Below are positions 58,057 to 64,000 of a DNA stretch of 64,000 bases, in pieces; the stretch's first letter is position 1; each line of letters starts with the position of its first letter. The notes beneath the pieces are model-generated. The model had not been told where the DNA came from, did not search any database, and was given only the letters and a program-made list of their open reading frames with translations. Source of the stretch: Cubamyces lactineus (taxonomy: Eukaryota; Basidiomycota; Agaricomycetes; Polyporales; Polyporaceae); the NCBI GenBank assembly GCA_022376465.1, contig JACDTU010000015.1, positions 868,001-932,000 on the forward strand, in the 5' to 3' direction. The position numbers were made by a program, and so were the translations under genes.

Positions 58057-61000
58057 ATGAACTCTGGCAGCGGTACTGCCGGCAAGAAACGCACACGCTC
58101 TCAGCTCACCCTCGACAAATTCGACTTTGTTAATCTCGCACATTCTCCTCTCAAACAGGCTAAATCAGCTCTCAAAGCAAACCATCCCACAGCCTCCGCC
58201 AGTGGCAGCCAGAACAGTCAAACAGAGTCAGAGGTCAACACCCAGCAACCTAGAGATGGCCCGCACCTCAAGCGGCCGTCGTCGCCGGCGAAAGACGCGG
58301 CCATCCACGACGAGCGCGCCTCCAAACGACCCAGACACGACATCTTCCCCAAGCTATCCTCCACTTCGCTCCCTTCTCTCCCGTCCAACTCCCTAGCCCA
58401 GCCGTCGTTCTCCGCCTTACGACGCGCAGTCTCTGTACCACCGCCCTCTTCGTCCGCCGTTCCCTTGCTCGATCTGAACAACGTTCCACCATCTCCCCGA
58501 CGCTCGCCTACAAAGTTCCGCATCGCGTCTGTCCCTCCAGAACATCCCGAGGCCCCTCAGCCCAAGCTACCTCAACTCTCGCTACATCCTCCTTCTCCTC
58601 CACATCCTTCGTCTCGTCCCTCTTCTCGTTCACCCTTGTCGCCTCTTTCGCCTCTTCCTCAAACAGATGACGAACCTATCCCTCCCCATCCGAACCCGGA
58701 TCCTCGACCACCACCCGTTCCTGTCCCTTCGGCCCCCTCTGTCCCTCCAGATACCATGCCTACCCGTTTACCCCTTCCGTCCTCCGTCGTATCGAGGATG
58801 AAGCCGAAGCAGTCCCCGCTAGCCAAGAAACCCCGTGCTCCGAAGAAGCCTATCTCCTCAGTTGCTATTAGAATGACTAGGAGCGCAAGCCTCCGGCAGA
58901 AGAAGGTCGAAGATGAGGCAAAGGTTAAAGCCACCCGTACGTTCTCCATCTCACGCGCCTACTTGTATTCATTGCGATCTGCTGTTCTCCTTGTGCTTTG
59001 TCGTCCATATTCTCATATATGCTCTGTAGCTACTGCAGCTCCTACCGCAACTCCGCTTCGTCGTAGATCTATGTCCTTATCCTATGCACAGCCTACTGCC
59101 GCTTCTGCTGCCAAAGCTACACCTGGGAAGCCGCCATCAGCGCGACCTTCTGCGGCCAATCTACCGTCTGCCGCTTTCACTTTCACGTCTACTGTCACGC
59201 CACAAATATCTCGCCCAAGACCATCTATTGCGCCAACACATCCCTCATCTTCGGGTACTGATGCTGCCGGTCCATCTAGTGCTCGGCCACAACAGGGTTC
59301 TTCCGTTCCTAGCGGAAGGTCCAGTGCCGACCTTTCTGTTGACACCGCCGGGGCTCCCGGGGCTCCCCTTCAGCTCAATTCGAGCCTTTCCACTCTCAAT
59401 CAGGCACTGGAGAAGCTCAACGCACCTCCCCCTTCGCGGCCGAACACCAGCATGGGATTTCACCGCGACTTAGCTCCGAGCGACGAAGAACAGGAAGGTG
59501 AGCGAAATGCGCTGCGGTCCAGCACGGGTGCTAGTGGTAGGCCGGGGAGCGCACTGGCTGCAGTCGGGCCGGGTACGTCCAATGCAAAGGGCAAAGGCAA
59601 GATGTTAGGAGCTTCGTCTACGACCAACCCACAATCTACCATGAAGACTGGCTGGACCACAGCTCGGACTCAGCAGCAGCCTCCGGAGAAGAAGACGCTA
59701 CGTCAATCGATGCTGACGCTACCTCCGCCCATCCCTCCACCCGACAAGGCACGTGCTACTCCACGAGCTTCCAGCTCAACATCTACAGATGGTGCTGCCG
59801 CATCGTCAATGTCACGCGCAGATGATCCAGCTGCAACTGATGAGGCTCGCAAGAAGCAAGTCAACCTCGCCCTCGCGCCTAGCCTGGGCAAGGTGCGCAA
59901 CAGCCTCGGTTATGCTCTTCCCCCAGATACTACTCCTGGTGCTAGCACGAGGGTAGCGGCGCCGGCGCAGAAGCGGATATTTCCTGCTGCGACACCTTCG
60001 AATACCCGCGCCATGTTCGGAGGTGCGGGTGTGGGAACGGGCGTCCTGCGTACGGCCGCGCGTCCCTCGTTGACCACAGGCCTCAGGAATGGGGCGCCCG
60101 CGACGAGGGGGTTCGGTGCTTGGAGAGGCATCGGAGGACGAGTCATGCAGCGAGCGAGTAAGAAGAGCTCCCTTCCGGTCGTTCAAGGTAGCCCCGTCAA
60201 GGGTGGCGCTCCGGCCATGGACTTGGACACGGACGACGCGATGGACGTAGGCGAGGGCTCAAGCGCTGGCGCGAATACGGAGATGGACGAGGCCGAGCGG
60301 GAGCGGAAGACGAAGGAGCGGATCGGAGAGTGGCTGAAGAACGCGAGCGCGGACGTCCTCCGCGATCTTGGTCATATCGATGGTACCGAGGGTCAAGAGG
60401 GCGCGACGGCGGACGTATCATCCGACGCGCATTCAAGCCCCGTAGGCCCTGCCGAATCCGCGAATGAGTCCGATGCCGCTGCGGAGAAAGAGAAGGAGCG
60501 CGAGCGGGAGTGGCGGCGGAACGCAAGTCGGCGCGCGAGTCTGGCGAGTCAATTACTCACACAGAGTTTGTCGGCCGTGCCGGACACGCCGTCCCCCATG
60601 GGCGTCGACGGGAAAGGCAAGGGTAAGCTGAGAGCGGTGAGCAGTTCCTGGCCGACACCGAGGGCTGCTGAGGCGCAAAGCAAGGATGGTGATGAGCGGG
60701 ACGGAACGGGAGCATCGGGAGATGGAGAGAGGAGGGGCCAGGACAGTCAAGACATGCCGCCACCACCGGTTCCGCCACCACGACAAAGAGTGCACAATAC
60801 GCGACTCGCTACGGGGGCGCTGTCGACTCCGCCGAACGCGGGATCGTCACGGCCGTCTGGGACTGCCGGTGGGAGCGGGGAGGAGAAGGGGAAGGGGAAA
60901 GACCGTGCGAAGGAGGGAGAGAGCGAGAGTCCTGGTGCGCTTGCGGTGCTAAGAGGGTGCACAATCTTTGTGGACGTGAGGACGGAGGAGGGAGACGATG

Positions 61001-61974
61001 CAGGTGCGCTGTTCGTGGACATGCTTCGAGGATTGGGCGCGAAGGTGGGTGGACACGTTCTTGGTGTGTGACGCTTCGTGGTTGCTGACGCGTTTGGGTG
61101 TGCTGTAGATGGCGACGAGAGTTGGGTCGAGGTGTACCCATGTGGTGTACAAGAACGGGCTCATGAGCACGCTCACGCGATGGCGGTACGTGTCCGCGTT
61201 GTGATCAGAGGCTAAGGCATAGTGGCTCATTGTCAGGATCTAGGCTGCTCAAGGAACCGAGGCCACTCGTCGTTGGAATCGCGTGGGTCGTCGAGTGCGC
61301 GGAGCAGCGCACACGCGTGGACGAGACGAAGTTCTTGGTTAACCTCGACTTGGCGAATGTCGCTGGGGTTAACAAGGTACGTGCTCTTCTGTAACTATGA
61401 TGAGTCGGGCAGAGCATTGATATCGTGGTGTGGTGAACAGCGTCGCAAGTCGGTCCTTCCGAAGTTGCTGTCGTCGCCCGGGGGCGACTCTAGGGTCCCG
61501 GGCGTGGGTGTTCCGTCGCCTGCATCGTCGGATTCCTCACTTAGGACGAATGGCGGCCATATTGGCTCATTGAATGGGGCGCGAGGTTATGCGCGGTCGC
61601 ATGCGGGTGACCGGAGCGTGGATGTCTCTTCGCGTGAGTGGTGCTCTTTCATGTTGCGTATCAGGTGCGGAGTCCCGCCAGAGCAGTACGAGCTCGTTCG
61701 CGGTCGAGCCTATGCGCATTCGTGTTGCTTTGGCAGCTCCCTTCCCTGCGCCTTTGGTTTCCCAGTGGGCGACGCTGATTGTTGGTGCGCTCCGCGCGAA
61801 TTTCATCTAGCGACCGCGATGACTGTATACGACGACGACGCGGACAGCAGCATGCACTCGAACGGCGGCGCCGGGGGTCTGTCGGTGTTGCCTTCTGGCC
61901 CCAATGACGAAGACTCGCTGCCGCCGCTGGAGAAGGCACGCAGGCGGAGGAGCATGCTACCTACTCGTTCATGA
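58057..61974 (+). CDS. Microcephalin-like BRCT protein
   Basis: Start ATG 58057 (MNSGSGTAGKKRTRSQLTL). Exons 58057-58936, 59030-61044, 61109-61185, 61244-61376 and 61441-61974 join in phase, about 1,212 residues. The first 950 residues are Ser/Pro/Ala-rich and mostly disordered, with basic patches suiting a nuclear chromatin protein. The BRCT domain comes late: LRGCTIFVDVRTEEGDDAGA, FVDMLRGLGAK, MATRVGSRCTHVVYKNGLMS, LLKEPRPLVVGIAWVVECAE and RVDETKFLVNLDL. The order and the THVVYK/GLMSTL block resemble the first BRCT of MCPH1. The tail ends PPLEKARRRRSMLPTRS. A 177-bp intron with good borders (61634-61810) may be removed from the last exon, giving about 1,153 residues. Likely role: DNA damage or chromosome condensation, by family only. 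Confidence 0.82.
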
Positions 61975-62049
61975 ATGGGGTGTCTACTTGTCGGTGCTTT
62001 CTGGGGTGTCGGTCTGTGCGTACATGATTTGCACGGGATAGCTCACTGT

Positions 62050-63670
62050 GCAAGTTTTGCGAGTGGTACTTCGGTGTGTATGAGCATACTTTAATTGGGG
62101 ACGTATGTTTATTGTGATGAGTGCGGTTCACGACAATACTCGGTATATACTACAGAAAGAATCTGTCCTCTCATATATAGTATTGTGCCACAGCAAGCAG
62201 ACCATGATGGTCATGACATGATTGAATCAGGAGGTAAATAGATTGAGTGAATTGAGCATAGCATGTATGAGTCTTGCGAACCCTTTTGTGATGTAGCACA
62301 ATATGGTGCTCCATGTGCACATTGTCCAATAAGCCCATCAATTGGCAACATGGCCACCGTTAGACACTAGGGAAAAGCTGACACTGGCTGCGGCGGCAAT
62401 AACCGTGCTTGATGCACACCTCATTCTGTCAGAATATGATCTTGTGCTTAAGCCTCATTCCCTCAGTTCAACCAAGCTACCCTTTGTTTTATTTATGAGT
62501 GATGTGCCCAATAGGAAGTCGCTTATGGGGAGAGCCAAGTGCGAAATACTGCAACCCGACTGCTGTACTTCACCCGCTCGGGCAAGGCAGGTCTTGTAGT
62601 CTTCTCGGAGTGACCTTAAAGAAGTTGTTTTGTTTGCCCATGCAATGGGCGGGCAGCCTGTGATCTCGTTCTGACAGCCGCCCAGAAGCCGAGCCAAGGA
62701 GGGACCCATCCAAAGCAATTTGTAACACTTCATAATCAACATGAGTTAGCAGCCTGTAGAGAAGCCCTTATAGTTTATTCTCTAGGTCTACTTGCTTTTT
62801 GTCTTGGAAAGTTGCCACCTCAAAGAATGGACTCATATTCACCCTCAGGGCCAGAGATGATTATGTCACAAAGCCTACACAATGATGTCAGTGTTCACTT
62901 GCTTGCAAGGCCACACACTTACACTTTGGGATTTGCATTAAAGTGTGCAAGTATGTTCTGCGGGCATAACATACACACTGTGAACCTGTTTGACCAGCCC
63001 CAGTATATCTTCTGAACTTCCAAGGGTGCACTCTCAAATCCCTTGATATGGGAGTCATGCAAGTACGTGATAATATGGTCCCAGAAGGATTCACCATCAT
63101 CACTGTGGACATTTGTGAGGTGAAAGTTGATTCAGATTGATATCAGCAGTTAAAACATTCATGAGGGCATCTAAGGAGGAACACATGTAGTTGCTCAATA
63201 TAATGAGATCATTATTGTCAAAGTACTTCATGTCATTACAGAGATTGGGCATAAGGTTTAGTACAACTTTATATTGATGCCACAGTTTGCACTTGTTAGT
63301 GCAATGGTGCTCTCTGTGGGTAGGAAATGTGGGATGCACAAAGGTTAAGCATCACACCTTACCTGACTATTTGTTTGCTGAGATCTTCACTGTCTAATTT
63401 GTCATCACAATTAGACAACACAACTTTATCTGGTTTGATGCTTTGGCCAAAAAAGTATCTTCAAAGGCTGCATGAAGAGATAGAAAACATAAGGGATCTG
63501 TTAGGACTGTGCCATTCAGGAGGCCAACTCTGGTGGTCAGACATGAATGGAGTTCAGAGTTAGGATATGACCAAAGGTCAGACTAGCACTGGGTGAGGAC
63601 TTTCGCAAACTATTAGTAATGCATGGGTTTCAACCCAAACCAAGGGTCCTCTATTTGTGGACTTGTAGTT
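62050..63670. other. AT-richer, gene-poor segment, probably decayed repeat
   Basis: Composition drops clearly in G and C compared with the rest of the window. Short frames on both strands, such as minus 63,100-63,339 and plus 62,342-62,599, show no start context, introns or known family. An old transposon remnant is likely; no terminal repeats are visible inside the window. Confidence 0.45.
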
Positions 63671-63719
63671 CAGACTTGGTAGGGAACAGAGTACAAACTT
63701 GGTATGGAATGGAGTACAG
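63671..63719. repeat. Imperfect 23-bp tandem repeat
   Basis: CAGACTTGGTAGGGAACAGA plus GTA is followed by a copy CAAACTTGGTATGGAATGGA plus GTA, then CAG at the start of a third partial copy (CAGACTTA). Related CAGACT words recur to about 63,810. This supports a degenerate minisatellite at the window's right end. Confidence 0.55.
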
Positions 63720-64000
63720 ACTTAAGGATAGGGTCAAAGAGGGGAGGTAGGAAGGGAATGAAGATTGGTCAGACTAGAGGGTTGGGGTTGAGTATCAGAC
63801 TTCAAACTAGAGGGGAGATATAACAGAATTTCCAAACTGAGTAGCTACTACATTCTAAGGCAGTAAGGCAGTACTAATACAGTGACTTACAAAACTATTG
63901 CCATGTTTCGCACTTTTTGAATGGGAAGGCTGTATCTCCACCATTTCTGACTCAATGACCATGATTCAACTACCAATAGAAAGGTGTGCATCCTGGCTTT

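Noticed and set aside
1..64000. CRISPR arrays, bacterial operons or phage genes
   Set aside because: Introns, eukaryotic tRNA introns and fungal gene families throughout; no regular spaced repeats.

Overview
This window is nuclear DNA from a filamentous basidiomycete, most likely a wood-decay agaricomycete of polypore type. The evidence is GC-rich third codon positions, many genes split by 50-100 bp GT-AG introns, three intron-containing tRNA genes, and a characteristic gene set: a secreted bicupin oxalate decarboxylase, a HET-domain protein, fungal 'Goodbye'-type helical domains and Ser/Pro-rich membrane proteins. There are no operons. Genes lie on both strands and are separated by gene-poor stretches of 0.5-5 kb. 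Many exon joins were checked by hand for phase; where a start or join is unsure the entry says so.

Layout. 0.7-3.5 kb: a minus-strand Dal5-type MFS transporter. 3.5-8.2 kb: almost empty, with one weak minus-strand model and a perfect 24-bp palindrome. 8.2-13.2 kb: a YjlB-like cupin and a secreted oxalate decarboxylase, each with a TATA element. 13.8 kb: tRNA-Gln. 14.6-15.6 kb: a minus-strand ALY/REF-like RRM protein. 16.2-22.7 kb: a tandem pair of Goodbye-like genes, one long (EF-hand plus ZZ-like zinc finger) and one short with a broken or re-spliced 3' end. 23.7 kb: N-acetylglucosamine kinase. 25.4 kb: a single-pass membrane protein. 27.4-29.8 kb: a HET-domain protein. 30.8 kb: an Erv14/cornichon cargo receptor. 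32.4 kb: an aberrant tRNA-His and a weak helical model. 35.3 kb: a conserved Cys-rich protein of unknown role. 38.9 kb: a Ser/Pro-rich membrane protein. 41.7-43.3 kb: REX4-type exonuclease. 43.5 kb: tRNA-Leu. 43.8 kb: Asteroid/XPG-like protein. 47-48.7 kb: NAD(H) kinase, probably mitochondrial. 50.2 kb: a small unknown protein. 52.7-57.6 kb: two tandem paralogues of an unrecognised coiled-coil family flanking an NTF2-like gene. 58.1-62 kb: a microcephalin-like BRCT protein. 62-64 kb: AT-richer, gene-poor sequence that looks like decayed repeat.

How genes may work together. The MFS carrier, cupin and oxalate decarboxylase fit extracellular and organic-acid metabolism in wood decay. Erv14, GlcNAc kinase, NAD kinase, REX4, ALY/REF and the BRCT protein are housekeeping. 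The Goodbye pair and the HET gene lie about 5 kb apart and both families are linked to fungal self/non-self recognition and cell death. The least described items are the Goodbye/EF-hand/ZZ protein with its short neighbour, and the tandem coiled-coil paralogues that share an Fbw7/Cdc4-like phosphodegron (RPLTPPESPR).
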